Source of the DNA: Lithospermum erythrorhizon
Lineage: Eukaryota > Streptophyta > Magnoliopsida > Boraginales > Boraginaceae
Direction: 5' to 3'
Assembly: GCA_019722365.1 (NCBI GenBank)
Contig: JADFUC010001351.1
Location: forward strand, 1,612,001 to 1,676,000
Length of the DNA: 64,000 nt
Position numbers and translations under genes: made by a program. Each line of letters starts with the position of its first letter. The first letter of the stretch is position 1. Under the pieces are notes generated by a model, which did no database searches, was not told the origin of the DNA, and saw only the letters and a program-made list of their open reading frames with translations. Below, one piece after another: positions 15,613 through 30,400 of this stretch.

Positions 15613-18043
15613 TAAGAGTTACATATCATATTGTTTACTAATTAGTTTTAATCTTTCAAATTGTACTTATATTTTGATTTCAATAATTAAAATTTGAAGG
15701 AAATCGATTAACCTAATTTATATACAAATTTAGAATTACATGAAAATTTAGATTTTGATGCACTTTGAAGTAAAGATGTGGGACTTTTTTTAATTAAATT
15801 TAATTTAAATATTAGAAAATAAGAATGAAATAAAGCTTTTCCTCTGACCAGGTACAATATCCCCTCCGGCCCTCCCCACCAACTCTGGCACTTCATTTCT
15901 CTTCTAGTAATGACCAAAATTAATCTTTATGTCTCTAATAACTCCAAGATTGCCACTAACTTTGCTCCATAATTTGTCTATCAACCACCCTACATTCCTT
16001 TTTCACCTCAATCCTTTGCAACTTCACCAAGTTGAACATTATTTCTTGAATCCATTTTAAGATGACATTGTTCATATATGATGATATATTATCCTCTAGC
16101 TATGCTTGAACTAGAACTTAATTCTTAAAATTGGGTTCCAAGATAGAACAAGACGAGCATTGATTTGGTTGGCACCTAAGATGGGCATTGATTCTAAATC
16201 CATGCCACTTTAATTCACATTTCATCCCAACTCATACGAGTGCCTTTTGCCTCTCGATTTACATGAAATATTATAAAATATTCTCCCTCCGAAAAAAAAA
16301 AGAACGACATTGATTCTTACCACTATCATGCAAATAATACTACCTCCATCTGTAAAATGTCATCTTAGTTTCTATAAAAAAAATATACTTAGAAACATAA
16401 AATATTACATACAATCCAAACATTACTTCTCACTTTTCCTTCAGCAAAGCCTACTCAAACATCATCATCATCATCATCATCCTTCTAATAATCCCTCCCT
16501 TTCTCAAACCGAAAAATCTTTCATGAAGTAAATACTTTCTGCGTCCATCTCTTAATTGTTCCTCAATTCCTCTCCAAACAAAACTCAACTTCAAGAATAA
16601 AGAATCCAAAATCGAACGTTGCACGTAGAGCTTGGAAACTCTTACGTTTAGCCTTATTGTGGACAAGAACATGAGGTGATTTAAGAGAGAAACATCATAA
16701 ATCTCCATTTGAAAAGACATGGTCATCAAGAAACAATCATGGGGCAGTTTATTATGGAAAACATTTAACTTTCATTTGATGAAACTCCTATTTTCCAGTT
16801 CAAAGTGCATCATCCTTCATCGCATTTCAAAATACCCCAGCTTTCATGCATCAAATATGATAATGATAGGATTCAGATGAGGAGTTCCTCTGAAAGAACT
16901 AACAATGATGTGAGTAATTTTTATAGCGTTCGAGATCTGAGAGACTTCATAAGGTTAAGGGCAAGAAGTACATACGATAGTATTATTAGCTATCGACCTA
17001 GCGATGCTGAGAATGAAATCAATTTGAAGTGCGTCATCTAAGGGGAAGCATAAATATCTAATCTACTATTGTATATTGTAGTACACCAACTACCTAACCA
17101 GGGAAAACACCCATTTCCCTAAAGAGTAGAACCAAAGTGATTCTACAACAAAATCTCCTATTTTCCTGTCAACATCAATGACATACTACAAAAGAAGTTA
17201 ACCATGTTTACTTGAATGGTAATCTGCATCTGTGTGATTTGTTAAGATGCATATCCAACTCGAGTAGGTCAGTCCGAACAAAATTTTTTTTTTACCTGCA
17301 CCTTGAGATGAGAGACATGTTCAGTCTGAGAAGATAACTTACTCATTGCAATCTGAGAATGCCAATGTAATACGTTTTACTTAAATTTCAATGTTTTCCA
17401 TAAATCCGAAGTGAAGCGTAACATGTTTTACTTAAATTTCAATGTGACTATTGAGTGTAATGGACGAAATCCTACTTCTAATACCTTGAAAACATGTTCG
17501 TATGTTCTATGGGCTCCCATTCTGCTGAGTTCTAAGATACCCCTCCAACTGACCACTAGCCGCCAAGATAAGACCTACATTACAATTAAGAAATGTCAGA
17601 ATATGCAGTTAACTACAAAAAAAGATTATATACAGAAGTAGGATTTGTTATCTCAGAAAAAAGATTTAAGAAATGTCAGAATATGCAGTCACCTACTCGA
17701 GTTAGACATTATCCACAAAACCGGTCACATCAACAAATTGAAGAAACTGATAATATCTCAGAAGGAAAAGCTATATACAGAAATAATACAACAAAAGAAA
17801 ATGTTTTAAGCTCTCACATTTCAACAGGTTTAGCCATAACATGATTATCCGTTAACACAGATAATAAGTACAGTAAGGCTGACCAATAAGAATAGTGTGG
17901 AGTGCAAAATGAAAATAATCTGAAACTGTGGAAAATATGCCGTGGTATCTTAACATGGAGCACTAGAAGCTAATTTGCACAGGTGCCGAATATAGACCAA
18001 TTAAAAAAATACTTCCACAGTTTTGTGGTGATAATCCATCATT
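15613..18043. other. Intergenic, 3' flank of CTP synthase
   Basis: No gene recognised. A further MITE-like motif (ctccctccgaaaaaa) is at about 16283, a (cat)n microsatellite at about 16462-16482, and a direct repeat of aagaaatgtcagaatatgca occurs at 17588 and 17668. The plus-strand frame at 16805-17041 looks compositionally plausible but matches nothing I know. Confidence 0.4.
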
Positions 18044-21000
18044 TTAATGCCATTGTACTCGACATACTTGCTGGTTAGGGACACATAATTTATTTAGCTG
18101 TGAGTTGAGCATACCCAAAAAAGGAGCTGATGGCCTCCCTGGCCGTGATTTAAACTCCGGATGAAACTGTACTCCCACATAGAATGGATGATTTGGAAGC
18201 TCTAAAACCTGCAGGCAAGAACCGAGTGGTCAAAAATTAGAAAGATGGAATATAAAAATAATAATTGGTCAAAGTTATAATCATTTAGGTTCTGTATTGT
18301 ACTTTGACTGTCTGCTATAAGTAAAGGAGTATTTATTTCATCCGAGCTTTCGCCGTCTTTAGAGGTAAAAGTGCAAAATGAATATCAACTATCCAAGTCC
18401 CAACTAATGGCCTCAAATTAGATTACTAACCTCCATTCTTTTTCCAGTTTCATCTTTCCCCACAAATCTAAGACCAGCATCCTCTATCATCCCAACCATG
18501 TCAGGGTTCACCTGCAATGTAAAACGTGGTCAGAGAACACCTCAGTATATGATTCTAATTTCAGTAGCGATCACTTCAATCCTCAATTCAGTGTCATCCG
18601 GACCTCATATCTATGTCGATGCCGCTCATCTACATAGTCTGAATTATGATACCTATCATAAGAGAACTGGCATTAGACTAGTCGTAAGGAATCTTTCAAA
18701 TCTTTACTATATGCCTAAAATTTGTATGCAATGACCATTTTAGTGGCATACAGTTTCGCAATGACACAATCACGAGTCTGAAATAATGTTCTTCGACTAC
18801 CAAGCCTCATTGTACTACCCATGTGTGTTTTGGATCCCTGAAAGCATATACCAGAGATTAATGGAACACGTTATGAGTACCACTGATAGCGTAGACGAGA
18901 GATACTGATTACTATTCGACTTGTTAGCTGATGTACCTCTGGCATGAATATCACAACTGGATCTGGCGTTTGACTATCAAACTCTTCACTGTTAGCCCTC
19001 TCCAGGCCCAAAACCTTTCAATATAAATAACAGTAAGATGCAACAGAAAATTGACAAGAGAGGGACCATTAAAATTAAAGCAACAACAAGACACCCTACA
19101 TTTATAGCAAACTCAATTACAGAAATCTGCATGCCCAAGCAAATCCCCAGATATGGAACTTTGTTCTCCCTGGCATACTTAGCAGCTAATATCATTCCTC
19201 TCACACCACGGTCCCCAAATCCACCAGGAACCAAGACACATGAAGCATCCTGAAAAAAACACGTTTGTCATCAGCTACTGTTTTCATCACAAGATATAAT
19301 TCTAAGAGTACATTGAACGGAAAGTATACTTAATAAAATTACATGGCCAAGATGTAAATTGCGCAATGCAAGAGTGCCTACAATGGCCAATTACATGGAA
19401 ATAAAATTATAAACGAGAATAACCCAAATTTACCTTCAAAGTCTTCCAAGCTGCTGCATGAGCTTCCGGCATCTGTAAACAACATGAAATACTCAACAGT
19501 GCAGATGATTCTACAATATAGCATGTAATATAATCATATAACACTGCAACAATTCATTCACAGTGGAATACCGATAGGGCACTGTCTTCATCAAGATCCG
19601 TAGCAGCAATCCAATCAACTTTGGGCTTCAAAGAGCATCCAATACAGGCATGCAAAAGAGCCTGCAAATGACGTGTGATCCAAATCTATGACAACAACAA
19701 TAAAGTAGCAGGAAGCCGACGGCACAACTTAACTCTATGAATAAAGCCTCAATACTATCTACAAGCTGAGAAAATTAAAATAGTAGCAGTGTAGCACCAC
19801 TATTTTGTATCTTTAGGTTCAGGGGCTGATAAAAATGAATTGAATGGCTACCGTCTTACCTTGACTACAGACAAGTATGAGTCAGTGAGGCCCACATACT
19901 TCCCAACCATTGCGATTCTTACCTAGAAATACAGAATACCGTCATCTCTGGCTATAACATTCTCTAACACTATATAAAATGAAGCAGGGAAATTATAACA
20001 AGCACATGAAGTGCTACTTACAGTGTTATTCAGATTGTCGAAAGTCTCAGCCCTGCTTGTCCACTCCTGCAGATCAGGAGACTTTGCAACCCTGAAAAAA
20101 CACTAAATTTTGTCATCATCTTAGCATTACAATCGTATGCTTTCAGTATCAAAGACAACTGATAACCACCATCAATTAAGTAAAACGATACTTTTCTTCT
20201 ACAACCAAGAATCGAACATCCTAAGAGAGGGCTTTTTTGAGTAAAAGGTTGCCCAAATCATGAGGTAATAAGAGTCATTTGTTGAATTTTGAAAGCAGAA
20301 GCTCAACTTACGAAGTCAAATCCAGTTGTTTGAGAATGGACTCATGAACACTTTGGTTCTGCAATAACGATCGAGCATCAAAAGTTGATGCATAATTGTC
20401 TATGAAAGATATTACAAAGTGACAGAACCAAAGACAAACCCGGAGCAAGAGCGGAATGTGCCATATGTTTGGAACATCATGTATGTTCAGAATGTTGCCA
20501 ATCTGTAAGACATCAAGGGAGAAAGGGGGGAAGAAGGAACTTTTAGAGGATACTAAAGCGAAATGAACCAGTCCATATGAGACAGATCTTTATACTGTGA
20601 AAATTCAATGTTTCGAATAAAACTTACCGGTACATGGCAGAATTGAGATAGTTTCTGCTTTGTATTTTCCAGTAATGGCTGTGCATAAATTTGAAAGGTT
20701 AATAAACAGCACAGAATAAAAAATCAAGCCTTAAGTGGACAATTTTGCCTATGGATGAAATTGTATTTCAAGAAAGCTGATTATTATTCTACAATAAAGA
20801 AACCAAGTGAAAAATAAATTATATAAATGATATTAATAACTAAAAAGACCATTCAACAGGTAGACCGCAAACAAGTGTTGATCTGCCAGTAACCACACTG
20901 GATACCAGGCAATCATTTACAAAAGTGACGGAGTGGAAGAACCTGACACAATTATATCCTACCAAAAAAGGTTGCTAAATATACCTGAGCAGAGCGACAT

Positions 21001-23431
21001 GCTAGAAGATGTGGTGTCAAGCCTAACGCTCTTAGTTCTCGCACGCTATGCTGTGTAGGCTTTGTTTTCTAAGGGCACAAGAAAATAATGAGAACAGAGA
21101 AAGAGATCTAACTACAAACAGGATTTAACTTCTTAGAATTGGATTCAAAGGAAACAATGAATTAGTTAAACAAAAGCCAAGGACAAAAAAAACTCAGGAG
21201 AGAGCATACTTGCTCACCAACTACACCTAGTACTGGTACAAGACTGACATGGACAAGGCAAAAGTTATCCTGTCCTGAAATTGAAGGGAGTAAAAAATTA
21301 CACATTAGGACAAAATTATATCTGAACCAAATGTGCATAGAGAGGATACTAAGTATATTATGGTTTCATGTGACAATTGTATGCAGCATATTAAACGAAT
21401 GAGTCGAGGTCAGATAGAAACTGACTACCATCGGTGTGAAATGAAACATGAAAGTGAGTAATTATGTAACTTATAGCACAATAATCATACAACAAATTAC
21501 GAAAATAAATTTCTCAAAAGAGTTAACCATAAACATTGATCACAAAAAGAGATATACAGAATCTACAAAGATCACAAACAGGAGTTCCATTATCTAATGC
21601 AAAAAATAGTAAAACATACCAACTGAGAAGAATAATTGCCGCAAAGCCTCAATGAATGGCATTGATTCAATGTCGCCTGAAGAGAAATTATCATTATCAG
21701 CCTTGATTCATACGCATTTGTCGGCCTGAATATAGTTAGACACGGACACATGTATGGAAAACTGTTACAATTGATGTTATGTGGCTTCTGAAAGTTAGTA
21801 CCTACAGTCCCTCCCAATTCTATGACACAAACATCTGCAGGCCCCTCCTTCCCATCAACAGGAATAAGAGATACTGATTCAATCCAATCCTTAATAGCAT
21901 CAGTGATGTGTGGGACCACCTGGAATCCATTGAATTATAAATCTTTAGAGCACATCAAAATCTTGTTAACATATTTCTATTTTCCGTTATGTTGTTGCTA
22001 ATTGTCGAGAAAAATGAATACATCACCTGAACAGTTTTGCCAAGGTAGTCTCCTCTCCGTTCCTTCTCAAGGACAGACTGATATATGTCAAATAAAGCAC
22101 TCACTTTAAGAAACAAGGCCATAACTTAAATTTAAAAACAAAAGAAAATTCTCGGACCTGATAAATCTTCCCGGTGGTAATATTATTGTCTCTGGTAAGA
22201 GTCACGTCCAAAAATCTTTCATAGTTACCTAAATCTAGATCAACCTGTTAAATCATTACATACTGTCAATACATGAGATTCCATCTTTTCACTACAAAAC
22301 AAGGGAAATATCCGGAATAGCTATTGGTACATGCCTTCTTTTTCATAAATATTCAATATAATGGGACAACATTAGACAATGACCTGAACAAGTACAGGCT
22401 ACTAATTCAGATTGGTTAACAAGACTTAGTAACTTTCATCTTACTTAGCCAAATATACATCCATCAAACAGCTTGGACGAGATAATCACACAATCAATTT
22501 ATTGTCGAGGAAAGACACGATTAACTTCAAATCAATAGTATAAATTCAATTCAAATGAGACAAACTACAACATTCATATAAAGGGGTTCACAATAACCTC
22601 TCCACCATCATCAAGGACAAAAACCTCTCCATGTTCAAATGGCGACATGGTACCAGCATCGGTATTTAAATAAGGATCTGCAATATGAAAAAAATCAAAA
22701 CTAAAATCCAAACTAATACTTACACAAGTAAAATACATAAATTAATCAACAAATGCACAAGGTTAAACAAATATATAATCCACATTGAACTTCAAATTAT
22801 ATATACTGCCTCCATATAAATAAAATTTAGTAGTCAAAATTAACAAACTTTGTGGCATTAATTGATTAACTCAGCTTCGATTCGAATCAAAATTAAAATG
22901 TTAATACTAAGTTCATCCCGTAAAGATTGTCCAGTTAGTTTTCCCAATCGTCAAACTTAACAGGCTTTATTATCTTAATTGACCCACACGATTTTCGTTT
23001 TAGTCAAAATTTATCAATTTCTGGTCTATTTTTCACAAAATAGTATACAACAAATACAATATTTAAAAATTCAACCACAAAAAAATTCAAAAATTTACGT
23101 TCTTTTAAAGATTGCGGTAGTAAATTAAGTTTCGAAAATACTATCTTTTGATTGATTTATCAACAAATATTTTACAATAAATTAAGTTAGAAAATACTAT
23201 CTTTTGATACATATTTGACCAAATATTAAACAACAAAAATGATAATTTAGTTGAAAAGACAAAAAGGCAAGAATGAATTTTTGTTTAATAGATAATAAAA
23301 GTGAGTATGAAACCAATTTTAATGGAGGTGACACGGAGGCCACAAGCTAAGAGGACAACGCCGATGCTGCTTGCTGTAACACCTTTGCCCAGTCCACTCA
23401 CCACCCCACCTGTTACCAACACATATTTCAT
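18044..23431 (-). CDS. CTPS: CTP synthase (glutamine-hydrolysing), multi-exon
   Basis: Catalyses UTP + ATP + glutamine to CTP, the last step of de novo pyrimidine nucleotide synthesis, in the cytosol. Start ATG at 23431; first exons 23431-23314, 22677-22598, 22244-22158, 22077-22027, 21919-21802 and 21676-21620, with further short exons down to a stop at 18046-18044. The N-terminal synthetase domain starts [20 protein letters not shown] (P-loop-like), then [20 protein letters not shown] and [14 protein letters not shown]. The C-terminal class-I glutamine amidotransferase domain shows [13 protein letters not shown], the nucleophile in GICLGMQ (about 19145), [13 protein letters not shown], and the catalytic His/Glu in [10 protein letters not shown] (about 18150). 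All key catalytic motifs are present and each checked splice keeps frame, so it appears functional. The first intron is long (about 636 bp). It is divergently oriented to the BRCT gene. Confidence 0.95.
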
Positions 23432-24464
23432 TTTACTATACAATAATTACCACACACGGCTAAAACTATATACTCGACTTTGATTTCAACCAGTTCGAGT
23501 CCAGTTCGAACATCATATTTTTTTCCGATTACTCGGGCATGTTCATCTTTGGTAGGGTTCGACTCGTTTACAACCTATATATAACGTAGTATAATCGCGA
23601 CCATAGTAAACACTAGAGAGCTTCATCTTCTATGTGACCTACTATATGAAACATTTTTTTTTGGGATATGATTTCAAGTTCACGTGATTATGAGTGCTCT
23701 TCAAACTTGCAGTGGAAGTAGGAATATTAGTCCAACCAAAGTTGAACACGAAATCTTTTAATAAAAATTCGGATCAAATACGATCCATATCAACAATATC
23801 ATTTAAGAGATAACACAATCAACAAAAGTAATATACGATGTTAATGAATCATATAATCTCGAATCCCTAAATATCGTCTAATTTTTAATTTTGATATGTT
23901 GAATTTTAAACTTTGACCTCCAATAATTTTAAATATGTTGCATCCTTTATCATATTTTGTGAAAAACATCAGAATTCGTCCATTTTAATAACTGAAAAAT
24001 TAACATTTTTTGCTAAAGTGAGAATTACATTTGTATCTGAGTACATGTTACATTTCATTCAAATTATTTGTTTTTATAATTAATTTGTTTCAAAATCACA
24101 TGAATTATATGCAGTCTTAAGACTGAATTTTGAGCTTAAGAATTTAGGTTTTGTCTTTGAGAGAGAACCAATAAAATATGTTAGGTTTTAGTTTTTATTC
24201 AAAATCGAACGGAACCGAACCAATGGTGCATACAAACCACACGCCGCCTAAATAACACGAAGTGATTTGAACCTTTTCGATTTTCCCGCCATCATAACAA
24301 AATAAAAATAAAAACAAAAAATCTTTCTAGAACAAAAAACTCAAATTCACCTCCTTCCTCAACAAGCTTTTCCCTCATTTATATATTCCCTTCGCATTTT
24401 TATCTCTTAATCAACATTATTTACATAGATTTTCAATCTTCAAATTTTAGTTGTTGTTTCATCA
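23432..24464. promoter_or_regulatory. Divergent intergenic region between CTP synthase and the BRCT gene
   Basis: About 1.03 kb separating two start codons on opposite strands, so it must hold both promoters. Bases about 24095-24245 belong to a dispersed repeat also found at about 56000-56240 (see repeat entries), leaving about 650 bp of unique sequence on the CTP synthase side. The last ~200 bp before the BRCT ATG include CT-rich leader-like sequence and a TATA-like tttatatattcc at about 24377. I cannot assign specific operator sites. Confidence 0.5.
24095..24245. repeat. Dispersed repeat, copy 1 (GAACCGAACC-rich)
   Basis: Shares ordered blocks with 56000-56240: 'catgaattatatgcagtctta', 'cttaattttgag', 'atttaggtt...ctttgagagagaacca', and 'aatggtgcataca'. 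The block order is partly rearranged between copies. Probably a non-autonomous DNA transposon, but no TIR was defined. Confidence 0.5.
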
Positions 24465-27400
24465 ATGGCTGAAAATAATCAAGATCAATTATATAATAAG
24501 ATTTTCCAGGGTGTTTGTTTTTTTCTGTTTGGGGTTGATGCTTTTAAGAAAAACCAGGTTTAATTTCATTTTGTTAACTTAATACTCTTCCGTTTTTTTC
24601 CTATAAACTTTGTAGTCTTATTAGTTGTCCCGTATAAGTTTAATTTTAATTGAAATTTGCGAACTTTGTAGCTTTGATGTGATTCGAATCAAGGTTATGT
24701 GTGTGAATTAAGGTTGCTAAGTTTGTTAATTTTGATCGTTGAAAATCAACTCGACGATATTTTGGAATGGAGGTAGTAATATTTTATTCATGTTAATTTT
24801 GTAATGTACACTTGTTTAGGTCCGGTTGAAGCTATTGGAAGGGGGTGGAGTGGAGGTTAGTCAGTGCGGACCCAATTGTACTCATGTGATTGTGGATAAA
24901 GTTGTTTATGTAAGTCATCTTATCCCCCAAATTGATGTTACTATTGTTATTGCTTTTGCTCTTTATAGGCGAATTAGTTTGTTTTTGTTGTTGCTATTTT
25001 TCTTGTATTTATTCAATTTTGAAGTTGGGATTGACATAATAGATCACCCGACGTGGAGTCGAATGTATTCGTGGTACTAATTCATCAATTAAAGTTTTCC
25101 TTTTTTTGTATCAAGATTTCACCAAAAGTTATTTTCTAGTTATATTATGAAAAATTATAAGAAAATAATATTATGAAAAGTATTTTGAAAGACAAATCTA
25201 ATGATACGGAGTTTATGATTATTAGAAAAATGAAAATAAAGTGATTGATGGTTGACATAGACAAACAAAAACGTCAATTAATATAACACAAAAATGTGAA
25301 TTAATATAAATTGAAGTGAGTATAATATAGCCGACCTCACTTATTGGGATAAGGCTTAGTTTGGTTTGGTTTATTCAATTGTGAAGTTCTTTTTATAATT
25401 GTGGTGTTGCAGGATGATCCTATTTGTGCTGCTGCTCGAAGAGATGCCAAGGTACTGGTAACTAGTTTGTGGGTTGAACATAGCTGTGATGCAGGCATGC
25501 TGGTTGATGTAACACCTGTGAGTTTTTCTAGTGAACTTTATTTGATTTAATGCACATAGTTCTTGCCAGTTAGAGAAGTTTTATTGATACAAAATTCGCT
25601 CTCGATTATCCTAGACTGCTTAGTTATGATAGTTTACTAATTTAGCCTGACATATAGCTTTTTCAGAACGTTCAGTGTGTTAACTAAATGGAATTTTCAT
25701 GATAAACTTTTCTGAACTTAGTTGTATACACAACACTGAACCTGTTAATTTTTCAGTCGACATTTCTCATTTAGGGGTTTCATTATCTTTCAGAGGATTT
25801 ATAAAAGTTCCATCTATTTGATTATGTCTATATACCTCAACTATAATTTTTTCATGCATGTCCAACTTCAATAGGAGTTTGCTAAATTATGTATTCCACT
25901 TTACTCAGATCATATACAGACCTGTGAGAGATCTTAACGGAATTCCAGGGGCCAAATTGTTTGTTATTTGCTTAACTGGGTACCAGCGACAAGATCGAGA
26001 AGACATTATGGTAGTTTTTTTTTTTGTTTCTCACAATTCTTCAGGTGCCTTTGTGCCAACTTACAATTGATTCCTTGAACTTCTTTTTATCAGACTATGG
26101 TTGCACTAATGGGTGCAACCTTTTCAAAGCCATTGGTAGCCAGTAAAATAACACATCTCGTGTGCTTCAAATTTGAAGGTGATTTTAGTACTTTGATATC
26201 TTTATTACTTTTCTAGATTGCCAGAAATACTCTTTTGTTGTGTTTGATGCTTTTTACCTCGAGGATTGTTGCTTACTTGCATGTCAATGTTCTTGAGTAT
26301 GTCACTCATTTAGCCTTTGTCCATCTAGTGCTTATGGTTTTAAAGATGGGTCTTGCTCAACAATGCTAGTAGAGTTCACCTGATATTACTTTACGTAGTT
26401 CACTTAATTCGTGTTTCCTCATCTGATTTAGCTGTTAAATTTCTCGTGACGACATAAACATGGAATCTATCCAGTCCTGTAGTAAACCAACTTATTTCAT
26501 CTATGTGATAAGGTGTCATGTTTGTTTAGGTGAAAGTTTTTACTTAGTTTATGCTTGTTCATTTTGGAAACAACCTCCTTGTTATCTATCACAAGGGTAA
26601 GGATGTGTACTATCCGACTCCCCTTACCCTGCTTAGGCGGGAGCTTCTTCAAAGGCATTGGGACATGTTAATGTTAATGTATTCTTGTTCATCATAATCC
26701 AACATTCTTGAAATATCCTTTATAAGTAATGCTTTTTTATTTTTCCTTGTACTGATATCTACAGTATTATCAAATTGCAGGGGAGAAGTATGAACTTGCC
26801 AAAAAGATTGGGAAGATAAAGCTGGTTAATCATTGTTGGTTGGAAGATTGGTGAGTCAGAGTCATGCTTTTCCTCAATTTTCTTGCAATTAATTGTCTTG
26901 TGACATTACAGTAGTAGAACAATGTTCAAGAGTGTGGGAGATTCTATTTATGAAGGGGTGCGGCATCTAATCCCCCTTTCAAGATGGTACAATTTAATCG
27001 TTTCTTTTCTTCTAATTTGTTTCACAGCTTAAGGGTGTGGGAGATTCTTCCAGAAGCAGACTACAATAAAAGGTACATTGAAGTTGGCCCATATAACCCG
27101 ATTGACTTGCATATTGAGTTCTTTATAGCCTTCTAATTTCTATACTTTTGGATCTTTAATGGATGAATTACTAAAATACATCATGTTGCCTATTTTTTTT
27201 TTAATGTCATTCTTTTACTTTTAGTTGAGGCTGATTGAGTTATTTTACTCACATATATAAATTCTTTATTGCAGCTCTTATGAATTGGAAATAATGGAAG
27301 CTGAAGCAAAAGATTCCGAGGAAGAGAGGGAACAGGTGCCAACTGAACCATGTAGTACAAGAAAAGTTCAGAGTCCTCAAAACTTGCGAATAGAGAGAAG

Positions 27401-30400
27401 TCCCCATAAGCCTTCACTGGTGGAATCAGAAATTTTGAGAAACAGTAAATATTCAAATGCAAGTATGATTGTGTTAGGCCCTGATCATTTCCATGACACG
27501 CCTTCTGCTACAAAGAAGAATGTAACCAGTTGCTCAACATGGGGTCTTGAAGGTATTCAGAATAGATATCCTGATCTGCCTGAAGCACTCGGTACCCATG
27601 CTCTCAGTGAGGTATCAGGCTTTCCACTAAACCAGCATGCTAATGCCATCACTCCAGAAAAAGTTAGAAACAACTCTGCTTCAACTTCTAGAACTGCTGA
27701 GAAATCACCATCAAACCTGAGCACAATAAGTTATTCGAGAAGAAGGGCGAGGAAAGTTGGTCTTTCATTGTGTTCAGCACAAAGGAAAAGCAATCCAGGA
27801 AGTACTTTGGCAGAAAACAAAAGTGCATTTAATGCGACTGCGACTGATGAGTTCAATTTATCGTTGCCGATTGAGGAGCCAAAGAAAAGTAGCACTGCTG
27901 TTGTGAAAACTCCTGTAAGACAACATTTGGAAAAGAGGACCACTGATGAGCTGCTTGACAAAACTAAAATTGGTGTATCTGGTTGTAGTGGAAATTCACA
28001 TGATAAAACTGATAAATTGGCAGAAGTGGCACAATCATCCCGTCGAGGTGTCCCATCAGAGATTGTTAGTCATTTCTCCGCTTCTAAAGCTACCTCTTTC
28101 ATTGAAGATAAGGGTGATTTGGGCGACCCTTCTCTCGGAGAATTGGTTAAAGATATTTGTAACTCCAGTCCATTAGGTAATTCTAACTCGTCCAAGGAAG
28201 TAGATTCAAACTCTACTCCTAAGCAGGGAAGAAAAAAGGTCTTGGGTTCCTCAAGGTTTGGCAAATTGAGCTCTATGAACAAGAAAGGTTCTATTCACTC
28301 CAGCATCAGTTCTGGAAGAAAACTAGAGGAGAACTGTGATTCTGAGAGGGTCAAGTTACTTGATGTATCAGCTGATAAAACTGTTAATGCATCCATGCAA
28401 ACAAGTTATATTGAAGATCCTCGTTCGGAGACTAATCCTAAAGCCAGACCGCTAGATGCTGAAACTAAATCACCTGATGATGAAGCAGATGTCTTTTTTG
28501 TGGCTTCCCATGAAAATGAGCGCGAGTATATGACATCTGACAAAGATGAAACTGTGGGTGGGAATGAGTGTATGACAACTGACAAAGAAAGAGGGAAATG
28601 TGCTGCCGTATGTAGTGCTAGAGTTGAAGTAAATGAAACTACTAAAGAGTATACTACTGCTAAAAGTAAGGATAAAGGCAGAAAGCGTCATTTACCAACG
28701 AAGGAGCATGAGGAGGTGAAAAAAGATGCATTTAACGTTGATACTCAAGAGAAGAAGCCCAAAAAGATAAAGAGTGATGGGAAGACGGAAAAGAAAAGAA
28801 AAAATCCATCGACTACCTCAGTCAGAGCAAAAGGAGATGATCAGATTATAGGTGGAAATGAGGAGGTGAAAAAAGACGCATTTAACGTTGATACTCAAGA
28901 AAAGAAGCCCAAAAAGAATGATGGGAAGATGGAAAAGAAAAGAAAAAGCCCAGTGACTACCTCAGGCAGAGCAAAAGGAGATGATCAGATCATATGTGGA
29001 AATGAAATAGTGACAAAAAACAAAGAAAGCAGTAAAAACAATGCTGTCTGTAGTGCCAGAGATGCACTTAAGAAAACTTCTAAGGAAAAGACTACAGATG
29101 GAACAATGGACAAACCAAGAAAACTTCCATTATCGAAAGCAAAGAACCTTCAAAACGTGAAAAAAGCTGTAAATAGCCGAGAGTCTCAGGAGAATGCACC
29201 CAGGATTTTAGAGAAGAATGGGGTGTCAGAAAATAAGAAGAATAAAGTTTCAGATACTTCAGGTCAATCCTTGATATCAGCTCAAGAAAAGTCATTATCC
29301 TCTCTTCAAGTTGAAAAAGAAAATAGTTCTATAGTTTTTGCAGACGAAGGTGATGAATTACACACAGGAAAAGTGAGTTCAAACTCTAAGAAAAAACCTT
29401 TGAGGGATTTAAAGGGTACAACTGCTGATCAAGAAAAAGAACCAGTGTGGTTTTTACTAAGTGGCCATAAGTTTCAGAGAAAGGAGTTCCAGAAAATCAT
29501 AAGATGCTTGAGAGGTAGAGTTTGTAGAGATTCTCATAATTGGTCATATCAAGCAACCCATTTAATTCTTCCAGACCCAATAAGAAGAACTGAGAAGTTC
29601 TTTGGTGCTGCAGCATCAGGGAGGTGTGTATTTCTATATTGCTTTTACTGAAACTCTTCTGTTCTGTTTCATCTAAGGGAATTCTATCTGTCAGAAGTGT
29701 ATTTAATGCTTGTTAATTGGACTGGAAATATCATGCTCTTCCTGGAAGCATTGCATCACTGGATTCTCTATTATACATTACCTTTTCTGTTTCAGGTGGA
29801 TTCTGAAGACTGATTATTTGACTGCTAGTAATGAAGCTGGAAAGTTTTTGGATGAGCATCCATATGAGTGGCACAAAAATAGCTTGACCGAGGATGGATC
29901 AATTAACTTAGTTGCTCCCCGGAAGTGGCGTCTGATAAGAGAGAGAACTGGTCATGGAGCGTTTTACGGAATGTGTATAATAGTGTACGGGGAATGCTTT
30001 TGTCCTCCATTGGTATGCCTAATGTTATTTCCCCTATATTTTGTTTTTGTTTTTGTTTTTTGCCAATTTATTATGTAAATGTTTTTATCAGTAAGCTTGG
30101 AATTAACTTGTTTCTATAACACTTCTTTCTTTGATTAGGATACTCTCAAACGAGTGGTTAAGGCTGGAGGCGGGACAGTGTTGGCAACTTCTCCTCCTTA
30201 CACTCGCTTCCTTAACTCAGGTGTTGATTTTGCAATTGTCAGCCCTGGCATGCCTCGGGTGGATATTTGGATTCAAGAGTTCTTAAGGCATGAAATCCCT
30301 TGTGTTTTAGCTGACTATTTGGTGGAGTATGTTTGTAAGCCTGGGTATTCCCTTGATAAACATGTGCAATATGGCACTAATTCATGGGCTGAGAAATCAC

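Noticed and set aside
15838..15917. Minus frame reading CQSWWGGPEG, considered as a missing GATA zinc finger
   Set aside because: Lacks the second cysteine pair and the C-x2-C spacing; over 900 bp upstream of the relic start.
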